The notes below the pieces were generated by a model. It worked only from the letters and a program-made list of their open reading frames with translations, had not been told where the DNA came from and did not search any database. Source: Welwitschia mirabilis (lineage: Eukaryota; Gnetophyta; Gnetopsida; Welwitschiales). From it: 64,000 nucleotides of DNA. The translations under genes and the position numbers were made by a program. The stretch spans positions 220,912,670 to 220,976,669 of the forward strand of contig JBOZIK010000001.1 of the NCBI GenBank assembly GCA_051453625.1. Direction: 5' to 3'. Shown here in pieces: positions 47,939 to 59,640 of the stretch (its first letter is position 1; every line of letters begins with the position of its first letter).

Positions 47939-49425
47939 TCTCTTGCTTGTATAGCTTGGAACTTGAAAGCTTGAAGCTTAGGAACTTGAAGCTAAGAAAC
48001 TCTTGAGCTTAGATCTTCATCATCTACAAATATCGAGGTCTTAGTAATCTTTTCAAATAAGCTCCCTACTCTTATTATCCATATGATATCCTTTTTATTA
48101 GAATGATGTGATATTTTATTATGGAATTATTTATGGCTTTTATTCAATTATGTTATAAAATATTGTCCCCTTCCATTGGCATCCACCAAGACATTCTAGT
48201 GAGATAGGAGAGGGTATCTTACACTTGGTAATGGTGTATTACTAATGAATAACTATGGCCAAGTAACCAAGGGGTTCACTAAAAAAAACGAAAAAAAAAA
48301 AAAGGAAATTTTGATATCCATGTTTATTTTAGCTTTGTATTTATTTTTATCTGTTATGTATTAGAACCATCTTATTAGAGGTAAAGTCTGTTCCTCAAAA
48401 TTCTCTTTAGGCTAGTACTCTTTCATGGAAAATCTCAAGGCTCATAGTAAATGTTTTACTAAACTAATTATATTTTCTTTTTCTATAATGATTCTTTTAT
48501 TTTTATAATTGATTTATCTTTGTATAACTAATTAGTTAGTATATCCATTATTGTATTGATATGATTTATTGCTTAAGTAGTTGTATAAACTTATATTTTT
48601 GTTACTGTGAAAATTAAATTTCCAAAATAGAGGCATAGGATAAAAACACCATATCATATTAATTAATAGACATAAATTAGTAAACTTTTTTCTGTAAGTC
48701 TAAGATTGTGTTATAAATGGGAAAATGTAAAAAATATGATTTTTTTAATGAGTAATTACTTTTAAAATATTTATTTATTAAAATACATCAAAAAATAAAT
48801 GTAAAAAATAATAAGCATATAATTCATGTTTCGTATCTATCTATGAATATATTTACAAAGTTGAGTATCCTAGATTATAGAAAATTGAGTAAGCATTCCA
48901 AAACATCTTGAATCATTTAAACCTCAAAGTACAATGAAATTTATCATAATTTTACTGTAGGATGGTAGGACTGTAATTTTAGGAAATTTGACAATTTTTA
49001 CCCTTAAATGATAAAGTTAGATATAATACTTTTATAATTCCAAAATATTTTAAGTTAGATTTTGAGGAACCTATTATGTGTCTAGATTTTGCAAAGTACT
49101 ATAATTTAATTCTTCCTACATGCCTAAGTAATTACTAATTTTTAATTATGATGTCTTCCTAAAGACTAAAAATGTTATAATTAATGTTTAAAATGATAGA
49201 AAATTATTACAAGACATTTTATAGCAAAATTGAATATATAAAATATGTTTAGAATAGTATATTTAAGTTAAATTATTTATAATTGGTATTTAATTATAGA
49301 AATAACTCTTTTACCCCTTTTTCCTTAGCTTACTTTGAATATGCATGCTTATAAGCGTTTTAACCTTAGTAATTAAGTGATATAAGTATTCTTTAGCTTA
49401 TCTCTTATTTTATTGACTTATAATA
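46252..49425 (+). mobile_element. Long LTR, copy 1
   Basis: Starts TGTCATATTCC. It matches 59937-62812 throughout (GGAAAATCTCAAGGCTCATAG at 48427 is a good landmark) and matches 62813-64000 for the part from about 46424. It contains an 815-N gap (47082-47896) followed by a (CA)n tract. From the gap-free third copy the missing part should be only about 110 bases plus the CA repeat. Confidence 0.75.
47082..47937. repeat. 815-N gap and (AC)n microsatellite edge
   Basis: N run 47082-47896, then about 20 AC units (47897-47937). The reads probably broke in a long AC tract at the LTR transcription start. Confidence 0.9.
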
Positions 49426-49893
49426 TAGCCATATGAAATATTGGATAAATACTTATACTTTAACAATTATGCTTTAGCTATACATTTTTTCATTTACTTT
49501 CTTTACACCAATCCAATAAGAATATCATTTGAGCATGGAAGAGTGTTTCTAGGAGTGGCATAGCTTCAAGTATATTTTAGTTTTTTTAAGTACATTATTG
49601 TATTTTTTTTGAAAGAAAAATAAAAGAATATTTCCTTTATTTAGATAGAAATAAAAAAATTAATTTTTTTATCTAGATTTTTATCATGATACTCTTGGAA
49701 AAAGAATTATTCTTGTATGCTTACTTTCTTTTTATGGTTGTTTCTATAAAATGAACAAATTATGATTAGATTTATTATAACTAGGTATATAATTTATTAA
49801 ATATCCACATTAGTTACAATTGTTTGCATGCATTTGTATGGTGAATTCACCAAAGAGAGCTAAATCAAGATAATTCTAATAATGGCCATCCCC
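49426..49893. other. Non-coding, left of element 6
   Basis: This is the LTR tail or leader of the chromovirus-like element up to the element 6 insertion. No gene is seen. Confidence 0.4.
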
Positions 49894-50597
49894 TATTGTG
49901 GTGTGCTTTTGTATAAGTCTTTATATTTGAAGGGGTTCTGTCATTTATAAAATAAGATAGATTTTTCACACAATACAATAGACTAGTATGAGTGGGAGTT
50001 AACCCAAATTCCATATTCTAGTTAAAGACTATGAAGTGAGACTTGGATTGTGTTTTTGCAAAGAAAGTAAATGGGAACCAAAACTAAATAATAATGCAGG
50101 AAAATAAATATGCAACACAAATGTAAATGCAATTTAATCTAAATGCAAATCCAAATGGTCCTAAATTACTTACTCTCAGCCTTAACAAAGGCTTCCCTTG
50201 ATGATTTATATCACCCAAGAAATTATCACTAGATCAAGGACAATCATAAACCATAAGGGTCATCTAAGAATTTAAAATGAAATTATGAAAATAAATAAGA
50301 TTTTGTATTAAGAAGTAAAGCATCTTGGTATAAAATAGCCAGGATTAATGGAGAATACGCAACCCTCCACCAAGGGAATGTCTTTTTATAATACTTGAAA
50401 TGGATCTCTTACTCTTTGATCTCCTATCACGAGAATTTTTGGTGCAACAAAGATAAGGAGAAGAATCGAAGCGAAACTTATTTATAAGAAAATACAGCAG
50501 AAAAATACAAACAGAAGGTGTGGAAAGATGCATTATTTACAAATAAGAAATGAACGAAATGGTCAAAGGTTAGCTGTCAGAGTTGGTTACATGTTAG

Positions 50598-50637
50598 TAT
50601 CATCTTGATGATCATCTGGACGATGATAGGAATGACA
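50598..50637. repeat. Hairpin element, LTR copy a
   Basis: 40 nt, TATCATCTTGATGATCATCT followed by GGACGATGATAGGAATGACA: two overlapping ATCATC/GATGAT palindromes with outer arms. The homologous site is at 56847-56886. Confidence 0.8.
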
Positions 50638-50707
50638 AATAATTGTAAAATATGATTTAGCATCTAACTCAATAGATGATTCAATAGTCTATCATGGCAT
50701 CTAATGA

Positions 50708-50751
50708 TGTAATCGTCATGCATGTCGTCTGGATGATAGAAGGGATAATGG
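50708..50751. repeat. Hairpin element, LTR copy b
   Basis: Core GTCGTCTGGATGATAGAAGG; the homologous site is at 56957-57000 in the other LTR. Confidence 0.65.
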
Positions 50752-50974
50752 TATTCTTTAATCATTTTATTAAGGAAAAACTTATAGTAATCCTTCTTCA
50801 AAGTCGATGAATCAGAATGTGCCTTAAATGCATTAAATCTAGGTAATATTTGCACATTTCTGAGATATTCTATTGAATCTCTAAAATCCTTATAATTGCA
50901 ACTAAACCTGTACAAATGTCCTAAAAAATAACTCATAAAGTCCTATTAAATAACCACAAATTGGTGGCACAACA

Positions 50975-50988
50975 TATCCCTCTGCTTA
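50975..50988 (-). other. Element 6 polypurine tract
   Basis: On the minus strand TAAGCAGAGGGATA directly precedes the LTR start TGTTGTGC. Confidence 0.65.
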
Positions 50989-52660
50989 GTATTTGTCAAT
51001 CCCTGACAAAAAGCAGGTAAAAAACCACAATTACAAGTCAATTTATTTTTCAAAAGATAAATCTAAAAATTATAAAATAGGCTTATAAAATAAATCTCAT
51101 AGATGAATAACATGTAATGCATATTATGAATGAAAATTTGAAAATTTTATCTCATAAAAGATCCGAAATAACTTAAAAATCTTTGAAAATACCCTAAAAA
51201 AATAATACATCCCATGTTAGAAAATAAAGAAAATAAAGCAGATGGAAGTGAGAAGGCAAATAAGGGTGTTTAGAATTTGAACAACTTTCTAAACTAAGTA
51301 CAAAGTTAATTAATGTTAGATTTAAAAAATATAGATATATGAAATATTCCAACAAGTAAAGAGAAAGAGTGGACAATGAAATGTTTCATCATATAAATGA
51401 TTAAGAGCAGCACTTACAACACCAAAAATATAAAAATAAACAACATAAAATTTATTAAGAAAATACAACGAGGCAAGAAATCAATATTTATTAAAAATTG
51501 AATAAGAAAATCATTAAAATGTTAAAGTCCTAACATGATAATAAAATATAGTAATGACTTTGATATAATTAATCAAATCATAAAAGAAAACAAAAAGAAT
51601 GGGTATAAGATAACATAAATAAAAAAAATAGCCCACCTATTTGACTTTTTTACCTAGCAGACTCCCATAAAAGAAATCATAACATTACTTAATTTTAAAA
51701 TGCATGACTTGATGTATAAAAAATTCCATTCAATAAGGTAGTGGTTATAATGATGCTAAAATAAAAAGATTTAAATAATGAATGATTAAACCAAATAATT
51801 ACTAAAAAATGAACTCATCTACTGTCATCTCAAAACAAACATCTAAATCTCAAGAAATGAAATAATCATGTAGAAAGACTAAGAGTCTAGGAAATAAGTA
51901 ATGCTTCTATTAATACCAGAACACCACTAATTCCATAACCTCAAAGTTTATTATAACTTTATTATCCAGGATGAAAAGATTGCAACCACCATCAAATAAG
52001 TAAAGATCCATGAAGCATGGCCAATTGACCTCCCATTAGAGTTCTCATAACTTTCATATTATACTATCAAAGGCTCCTGTTGGAAATACTTATTCCAGTG
52101 TACTTGTGGTAGGACATCATGGTGATCATGTTTTTGAAATATCTCAAATAAAACATCATGGTTTTTATTTTACTCTTCTTTTTCCCCTTTTCTTCTCTTT
52201 TTTTTTTTTGATTTTGCATGAGAAAAATAAAACATTTCACATGATCAAACACTCTAAAATACAAAGGAAAAAGTCATAAGATAAAGCAAAAAAGAGTGCC
52301 CTTAAAAAATCTAAGACCTTTTCATCATTGAGAAAAACATCAAAAAAATAATCATCTTTCTTCAAATTGAACTTCATATATGTGAGAATGTTTTAAGATT
52401 AGTTGAATTCAATCTTACCACAATAGGTGCCCAAGTCAAAGACTAGTTATGGAAATAAATACATAAGTTAAATTTAAAAGATGAATAAGTAATTTCATAA
52501 AGAGCTCTGAAGAAAAAAGCTAAGAGAAAATTTTGATAATTTGCTTAAATAATTCCAAACCTTACCCATTAACTTCTTGAAATTCTTAAGCAGTCAAGTT
52601 AGAAATTTCAACAGAGCCATTAAAATGTATTTTCTTAAAATAACCAAAAACAAAACTAAC

Positions 52661-52700
52661 TGTCATCCTACTAATATTCTAGATAATAGAGAGGATGACA
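52661..52700. repeat. Hairpin element, internal copy 1
   Basis: 40 nt from TGTCATCCTACTAATATTCT to GATAATAGAGAGGATGACA; the arms TGTCATCC and GGATGACA are perfect complements. Confidence 0.8.
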
Positions 52701-52772
52701 AAGATAGAAAAAAAGAAACAAAACATAGAAAACTCGTAAAAAAAGACTAGAATAGAGAGTGAAAGCAAAGAG

Positions 52773-52809
52773 TGTCATCTGCTTCATTATCCAAATGATA
52801 GAGGAGACA
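52773..52809. repeat. Hairpin element, internal copy 2
   Basis: 37 nt beginning TGTCATCTGCTTCATTATCC and ending ATGATAGAGGAGACA; arms pair imperfectly. Confidence 0.7.
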
Positions 52810-53179
52810 ATAGATTATTATTAAAATAATAGAAACATAAAAACTATAAACTAAAAACACAAACTAAAAATAGAAAAATAAAAAATAGAGACTATTAAAA
52901 CAAAAAGATAAAAATCAAAAGCAGAAGAACCATGAAAGCCAAAAAGAAAATATCAAGGAAAACAAACTTTATTCAATCATAAAGATCTAGCTCACATAAT
53001 TACTGAAAAGAAAAGAAAGAAAGAAAAATAAAGATGATCTTAAGATATTATATTCTTTTAGAAAAATGAGATCCAAACCAAATGTTTAACAATTGATAAA
53101 ACATAAAAGGTATTAATCATTTTTAAGTAAAATCAATTATGAGAAGAAAGAATGAAAAGATAAAACTTTTATAACACAA

Positions 53180-54960
53180 ATTTTAGAATTCAAATAAGAG
53201 ATAAAGGAATGATAATGATCATTGAAAAACAATCTCTTATGAAATCTTTATGAATCTTTAGTATCATGGAAAAAGGCATGTGAGAAGGGACTTAAAGAAA
53301 GTTTCCAAAATAATTTTGAAGGTTCTTTAGAATGTTTTGATTTAAGATATGAATTCTTAATAAGACAAGGCTTTTCCCAATTTTCATGAGCACATGAATT
53401 TTTGTTTCCATAAGAATTAATAGCAGATAAGAGATGAAAAATTCATATGACTTATGGAAAAACAATATTTTATCAAACTCATAATATGAAGGATTTGAAA
53501 CATAAATTGCATTGAAAGCTTGATAATGAATATGGAAGGCATTATTTAAGATCTAAGGATTTATAACAAACTTCTTAGGGTGAGTGATTATAATGGGTTT
53601 TACATACCTAAGAAGCTCTTTAGCATCTAATTTGAAACATGGATTAGAATCAAGAATGACAATTTTCTCCAATTAAAAATTCCAAGATATCCAAAATTTT
53701 ATGCTTGGAAACAATAATCAATGAAAGCACATGGTATAGTTGACTTTGCAGATGAGGAAAAGATGTTACTTTTTGCACATGAGGTTTTTAAAGGAAGAGG
53801 TTAGGAGATTTTTAAAGTCAAATCCTTAAGATGATGTGCTTCATTACTTTTAAGAAAAAGAATGTAATTTGGATAGTCACTTGATTAAATTCTCTCTTTA
53901 TTGATCATATCTTCCTTTTCTTTATCATTAATTGTATCTTACTCTTCTATTTCATTCTATTGAGGATTATTATTCTTTTTCAAGTTGGTGGATCCCTCAA
54001 AAATATCATTAGAAAGATTATAAAAAGTAAATATCTCTTGTTTTCATTATATGATGAGAGATTTCCTAATGTTTCTTGATTTAACTCCTATTCCTCTCTA
54101 AATAATTCTATTAACTCTAAATTATAATCCTCATTTGAATTGATTTCATCATTTTATGTTGATTTAGTATCAATGCTTATTTCTATTAATTTCAAAAGTT
54201 GAGCCTCCATTATTGGTGAAACTTATTCATCCTTATAAAACATGGAAAAACAAGGAATATGATCTAACATTTCAATGTCATCATCTTTTTCTTCTTTACC
54301 ATTCTTATCATCTTATTTCATGTGATTATTATTTATTTCATAGATTAAAGAATTTTCAGATTTTTCATGAATGTATTCTTCAACTAAGAAATGGATTTCT
54401 GTTACCTTAATATCATCATCTAATAAATGGTCAGCTTCATCTTCATTGTTAAAAAATAAAGTTGAATTTTTAGTGTCTCTCCTTTGCTCATCTTCTAATG
54501 GGTAAGATGTTAAAATTTTATCTAAAACTTCATTCTATATTTAGAAGTAAAAATCATTATCATTTATTCCCTAAGTTATCCTTATTTTCCTCAAGATAAA
54601 AGGAATCATGATAGGTTTGAGGATTTTGCATTAAAAAAGATCCTTGATTTTGTAAAACTGCTCATTAAAGGATCTCAATTAAACTTTCAAATTTTTTTAT
54701 TGGTGTTTACTTGGTTCTTTTTTATTGTGTTCATTATTTCTTTCATTGGATCATTTTCTTCCTATAGTAGTATATGTGAGATGGATGAGATGGATAAAAG
54801 TGATTATATGAGGTTGAATCCTTAAGATTTTCATTATTATTCCTATATAGATTTTGAAAAGAAAAGGGGGAATAATAAGATAATTGAAAAAAGGAATGGG
54901 TCTAATCCCTATTCTCAACATCATTTTGTATTGTTATCCATTTTTTGGAAAAAAGTTCTT
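53180..54960 (-). pseudogene. Element 6 reading-frame remnant, possibly gag-like
   Basis: On the minus strand this 1.8 kb stretch has longer open pieces than its surroundings. The upstream part (about 54930-54650) has a Tyr/Asn/Ser/Pro-rich segment (NNNENLKDSTSYNHFYPSHP) like the tail of Athila gag, then a QNQGSFLMQ-like stretch. The middle part (54420-54030) is very acidic (EEKDDDIEML and similar). The last part (53700-53350) contains IVILDSNPCFKLDAKELL and a Cys/His-poor, hydrophobic segment. No catalytic motif of protease, RT, RNase H or integrase is present. I do not recognise a family for the downstream part. Stops and frameshifts make it a pseudogene. Confidence 0.4.
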
Positions 54961-55387
54961 AAAGAGTTTTCTTTCTATTATTCTCAGATTCTTTTCTCCT
55001 TTTAAAGCAAAAATTTCTTAAAGTTTTTTATTATTATTATCCTCAGGGCCTTTTTTTCACCTTCAAAAAAGAGTTTTCCCAAGGGTTTTTATATCATTAT
55101 TCATATTTAAGAAGAATGACAAAAAGAGAATCTATTATAGGATAAATATAAGTGCTTAATGATGGTCTAGTCTTTCTTTCTTTAATGTTTTAATAAAAAT
55201 GAAATTAAACAAGATATTATATGCACCTGGAGATTGTGTTCTTGATTCTATTTATAACTAATTAAACCTTCTTTAATACTTTCTTCTGTTAGTAGCCCTT
55301 TTTTTCTGATAAGCTTCCTTATTTGAACTGATCATGCCATAATATCCTGTGAATAGAAAACAATAGAAAATAGATAAAAAACAACAC

Positions 55388-55426
55388 TGTCATTCTATGT
55401 GTCATGGGAACGATAGAGGGATGACA
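55388..55426. repeat. Hairpin element, internal copy 3
   Basis: 39 nt: TGTCATTCTATGTGTC ... GATAGAGGGATGACA, arms of about 15 bases with few mismatches. Confidence 0.75.
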
Positions 55427-55471
55427 CACATAGAAATCTAAAAACTAGAAAAAATAGTATTATTTTCCACT

Positions 55472-55500
55472 TGATCATCTGGATGGTAAAGGAGATGATG
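55472..55500. repeat. Hairpin element, internal copy 4
   Basis: TGATCATCTGGATGGTAAAG followed by GAGATGATG; contains the core ATCATCTGGATG. Confidence 0.65.
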
Positions 55501-55577
55501 AAATTATTATTATACTCTTAGAAAACTGCAATCCGAAATCCAAAAATAGAAGGCAAAAGAACAAAGAAATGAATAGT

Positions 55578-55613
55578 TGTCCACTAGTCATAAGGACAAT
55601 GAAAGAGATGACA
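55578..55613. repeat. Hairpin element, internal copy 5
   Basis: 36 nt from TGTCCACTAGTCATAAGGAC to GAGATGACA; the most diverged copy. Confidence 0.5.
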
Positions 55614-55619
55614 ACTGTT

Positions 55620-56030
55620 ACTATAGACTACAAAAAACAAAGAACTTAAAAACTAAAAAAATTTAAAAAATAAAAATTAAGAACCAAAAAACCAAAAGAA
55701 AAACTAAAAAAATAAAAATAGAGAACCAAAGAATCAAAAAATCAAAAAAATAAAAACCAAGAACTGAAAAACTTTAAAAAGCTAAAAAAATAAAAATGAA
55801 GAAGTGAAACATGAAAAATAAACTTTAAAAAATAAAAATAAAGAACTAACAAACCAAAAAAAATAAAAAAATAAAAATAAATAATCAAAAAACTAAAAAA
55901 ACTGAAAAAATAAAAACTAAGAACCAAAAAAATAAACAAAATGAAAAAACAAAATTTGAGAACCAAAAAATCAAAAAATCAAAAAAACTAAAAACCCAAA
56001 AAATAAAAACCAATAATAGAAAACCTATGA
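55620..56030. repeat. A-rich degenerate tandem repeat in element 6 leader
   Basis: About 400 bases of units like AAAAAATAAAAACCAAGAAC, nearly free of T on plus. On the element's own (minus) strand it is a long pyrimidine-rich tract just downstream of the primer site. The open frame across it (55966-55742, Phe/Leu-rich) is a by-product. Confidence 0.8.
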
Positions 56031-56122
56031 ATCCTAAAACAACATCACTAAAGATAAATTACTAAATATAAATCTGATGTACTTATCTAAATAATGACAA
56101 CTCTTGTACTCCTCAATAGCCT

Positions 56123-56141
56123 TCCCTCTGTAATGGTGCCA
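56123..56141 (-). other. Element 6 primer binding site, tRNA-Asp type
   Basis: On the minus strand TGGCACCATTACAGAGGGA, close to the Athila site TGGCGCCGTTGCCGGGGA with one extra base; the substitutions are mostly G to A. It lies 3 nt from the LTR. This is the best preserved of the three. Confidence 0.75.
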
Positions 56142-56144
56142 ATT

Positions 56145-57233
56145 TGTTATGGTATGTATTTGTATAAGCATTTATATTTAAAGAGATTCTATCATTCATA
56201 AAATAAGATAGTTTCTCACACAATACAACACACTAGTATGAGTGGAAGTTAACTCAAATGTCATATCCTCATTGAAAGCTATGAGATGAGACTTGGATTG
56301 CTTTTTGCAAAGAAAGTAAATGGGAACCAGAACTAAATAATAATGTAAAAAATAAATATGCAACACAAATGAAAATTTAATTTAATCTAAATTCAAATGA
56401 AAATGATCCTAAACTACTTACGTTTAACCTTAACAAAGGCTAGATGATCTATATCATTCAAGAAATTATCACTAGATCAAGGGAAATCATAAATCATAAG
56501 GGTCATCCAAGAATCTAAAATGCAATCATGAAAACAAACAAGATTTTATATTACAAAGAAATAAAGGATCTAATTTACAAAATAGCCAGGCCTCAATGGA
56601 GAATACATAGCCATCTAACAAGGTAATGTCTTTCTACAACACTCAAAATGGATCTCCTGCCCTTTGATCTCCTGTCATGAGAATTTCTGATGCAACTAAG
56701 ATAATGAAGAGAATAAAAGAGAAACTTATTTATTAGAAAATATAGCAAAAAAATACAAATAGAAGGAATGGCAAGATATTCTCATTTACAAATAAGCAAT
56801 AGACGAAATAGTTAAGTATCAGCTGTCAGAGTTGGTTACATATCAATGTCATCCTGATGGTCGTCTGAATGATGATGGAAATGATAGATCATTACAAAAG
56901 GTGATTCAACATATCACTTAGCAAATGATTTAGTATTCCACCTTAGTATCTAATGATGTCATTCTCCTACATTTTTTTTGGATGACATAATGGATGATGG
57001 TCTTTTTTAATCTCTTTATTGATGACAAACTTAGCATTTCTATTAGTAATGCTCCTTCAAAGCTCTATTCTTCAGAATATGCCTTAAATGCATTAAATCT
57101 AGGTAATATTATACATTTTTAAGATCTTCTATTGAATCTTCAAAATCCTTAGAATTACACCTAAACTTGTACAAATGTCCTCTAAAATAACTTATAAAAC
57201 CCCATCAAATAACCACAAATTGGGAGCATAATA
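56145..57233 (-). mobile_element. Element 6 5' LTR
   Basis: Pairs with 49894-50974. On plus it begins TGTTATGG and ends GCATAATA (decayed GCACAACA). Hairpin copies are at 56847-56886 and 56957-57000. Confidence 0.9.
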
Positions 57234-57238
57234 TTTCC

Positions 57239-59069
57239 ACACTTGGATTTCATCACCAAGGTGTGTTTTATTACTGTTTTTTATATTACCCTTCTAGAAG
57301 TGGATATAATCATAACTCTCTTATCATACCTATGTATAAACTTACTCCAACTTAATATTTAGAGTTTTTGACATCTATGAATCATGTTGCACCATCCAGA
57401 GATGCTTCAAGGAAGTGGGGCTAATTTGTAAGCATGCATTCACCTTACATATTATTGTTACTTATACTGGTAGTATATTGAAGTGAAGTAAAAGCCTATG
57501 AAGTTGAGTTTAGCCATGTTTGTATAGTTTAGAACTTAAAATAGAATTAACTCATATCCAGAGGGTGCTAGATATCAAGTTGAAATGCCATTAATTGGAG
57601 TTGCCACCTATTATTATATTGATTAAGTACTATCCTTAAAATTTGTCCATGTTTTTTAACAATAAGTTTACATCTTTTTAACTATTTATAGGATATCTTT
57701 TATGTGATGGAAAACTAGGAAAAAATGGAGAGCATAAGATTTTGAAATCACTATTATTTGTAAATTAAAATAACCTAGAAATTAATTATAAGTAAATATA
57801 TGATATTAATATGATTTGTCTTTATTATAATATGGAAATTCTAATTAAGAAGTAAGTAGAATTTGGTTCTAGGTTTTTTTGTGTTTCTTAGGTAAAAATA
57901 TTAAAGAATAAAGAAAGTTCAAAAAAAATGATGCTTAATTAGGGTAATATAAAAGAGGATGTCATAAATTAGTATCAAATCTCTAGGTTGACTTAATTAA
58001 GACTTATGTTAAGAATTTATAAATTTATAAGAATATAAATTCAATTATATTTTTAACAACCTTTCTCCTTAATAATTATAAAGTTAGTGATAACCATAAA
58101 AAGCTCAATTTCTAATAGCTATAAAGTTGATCATATCCCTAATAATATTAAACCATAACTAAAATCAATTATATCCTTGATAATACTAGAATCCAAGATA
58201 ACTTTAAATCCTAGGTAAGCATGAATTTAATCATATATTTTAGCACTCATGAATTACATTATACTTATAATTTTTCTACTATCTAAATATATGTCAAATC
58301 ACATTTGTGTTAATTTTGATAATTATAATGATTACACTAGTCATAATCTTAGCACCTGAATAATCCTAAAGGTTGACTATATTTTTGATAGCTCCAAAGT
58401 ATTTATAGAGTTAGCTATAATTCCAACCCATAGATAATCATTATGCTAATAATATTTATGATAATCCTAAAACCCTAAACAAACTAAAAAGAATAATGAA
58501 TCCAAATCATTAAATACTTTATGACTTTATAGCTATAGATGATAATCACTTAGAAGAATTTCAATTATCTTAATAATTTATGACAATGACCTTATATGAT
58601 TTTTGAAAGAGCTTAACATTTTACAAAAAAATTTATAAATACATAAATAATACCTTATAATTAAAAACCCTTAGAAGTAATCAAATATCCAACCAAAGTA
58701 TTCATCTTAAATTATGTGGTCATATAACTTTATAGTGAAAACCCATATTCATAGCTTGTAAACCTTATTTATTGAAAATAAAGAAAGGGAATAAACTTGA
58801 TTATGTACTTTGAGATATACATAAGGACTCATCACATCATAATGATAACCATTTCCTTTCTAAGATTATAAAAATATTTTTAATTTTATCCTTTAATAAC
58901 ATCAATCCTCTTTTAAAATATAATCTCATGAAAATTTCCGATTCTTTCAAATGCCTTATCATTGTTACTTAAATCTTGAAGCAAGGTCACTTGCATCAAG
59001 AAATTAAAATCAAGAGAATTCATAAGAAAATCAATAATCTAATGATGGACATCAAGCCCCATTCAACCT
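57239..59069. other. Non-coding internal sequence of the chromovirus-like element
   Basis: About 1.8 kb of AT-rich sequence, the leader or LTR tail that continues from 49893 after the element 6 insertion. No gene or primer site was found with confidence. Confidence 0.4.
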
Positions 59070-59640
59070 TAATCCAAAAGTATTGATGAATACCTTTATG
59101 CAATTCATATTACTAATAGTAAATCAAGGTCAAAACCCACTAGTAAACAATGGTATCAATCAACATAAGGAAATGGGATGAGAAAATTAATTCAAATGTT
59201 TATTAAGATAAATCCATTAAATTTTGTAGGAGATTCATATCCTTCTAAAGCAAAAGTATGGCTGAGTGATGTTGAAAATGTTATAAGTACCTTAGGATGT
59301 AATAAATATAAAAAGGCTTCCTTACCTATTTATATGCTACAAGGAGAAGGTAATCTATAGTGGAAAATAAAAATAACCAAGCTAGAAGATCTAAAACTTT
59401 TATGGATAGAATTTAAGTATATCTTTAAAAAGAGGTACATCACCAAGTTCTATATTCATTAGAAGGTTATAGAACTCTACAATCTAAGACAAGTCCATAA
59501 TATAACCATAGCATCTCATGAGTGAAAATTTATATAATTATTAACATATGTATCACATATGGATCTAGATAAAGAAGCTAAAGCACATCTCATTATTGAT
59601 AGCTTTCTCCGTTTTGTTGTTGTTAAAGTATCCACAAGTG
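59070..59640 (+). pseudogene. Chromovirus-type gag remnant
   Basis: The open frame 59178-59360 reads FIKINPLNFVGDSYPSKAKV, WLSDVENVISTLGCNKYKK and YMLQGEGNL before a stop replacing the first residue of the WW pair. This is the Retrotrans_gag pattern of plant chromoviruses (F....PP.F.G..DP..AE.WL...E..F....C....K...A...L.G.A..WW). Downstream, LEDLKLLWIEFKYIFKKRYI (59377-59436) and SHMDLDKEAKAHLI near 59560 continue it. An upstream Asn/Gln-rich segment from 59098 fits the gag N-terminus in another frame. Confidence 0.78.

Larger units (their letters stand above)
49894..50974 (-). mobile_element. Element 6 3' LTR
   Basis: Pairs with 56145-57233 (for example ACTAGTATGAGTGG and GCAAAGAAAGTAAATGGGAACC in both). 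On the minus strand it starts TGTTGTGC. It carries two hairpin copies. Confidence 0.9.
50989..53179 (-). other. Element 6 3' internal region, non-coding
   Basis: AT-rich and without a recognisable domain. It holds two hairpin copies (52661-52700 and 52773-52809) and an A-rich stretch at 52830-52930 like the one at 55.6-56.0 kb. Confidence 0.5.
49894..57233 (-). mobile_element. Element 6: non-autonomous LTR element, minus strand
   Basis: LTRs of 1081 bp (49894-50974) and 1089 bp (56145-57233), flanked by TCCCC (49889-49893) and TTTCC (57234-57238), a target-site duplication differing by two C-to-T changes. A primer site lies inside the right LTR and a polypurine tract inside the left one, so it reads right to left. 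The 5.2 kb interior shows no RT, RNase H or integrase. Its LTR ends (minus strand TGTTGTGCCACC... and ...CACACCACAATA) match those of element 2 (TGTTACAATGCC... and ...ATACATCACAACA), and the subterminal sequence is alike too. It therefore probably relied on an element 2-like partner for its enzymes. Confidence 0.85.

Noticed and set aside
47054-47974. Long open frames across N runs (also at 7.7-8.2, 11.2-11.7, 44.6-45.4 and 60.3-61.4 kb)
   Set aside because: They consist almost wholly of N; the Cys/Val and Thr/His parts are the AC microsatellite.
52661-55613. Regularly recurring palindromes considered as a CRISPR array
   Set aside because: Spacing is irregular (100 bp to 2.5 kb), copies are diverged, some lie in LTRs, and the context is a plant retrotransposon.
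55742-55966. 74-codon Phe-rich minus-strand frame as a membrane protein
   Set aside because: It is the reverse of an A-rich degenerate repeat, so the hydrophobic residues follow from base composition.
59154-59165. TGGTATCAATCA, resembling an initiator-Met PBS
   Set aside because: It lies in a frame that continues into gag (an Asn/Gln-rich stretch), has no LTR end before it and matches only the first eight bases.
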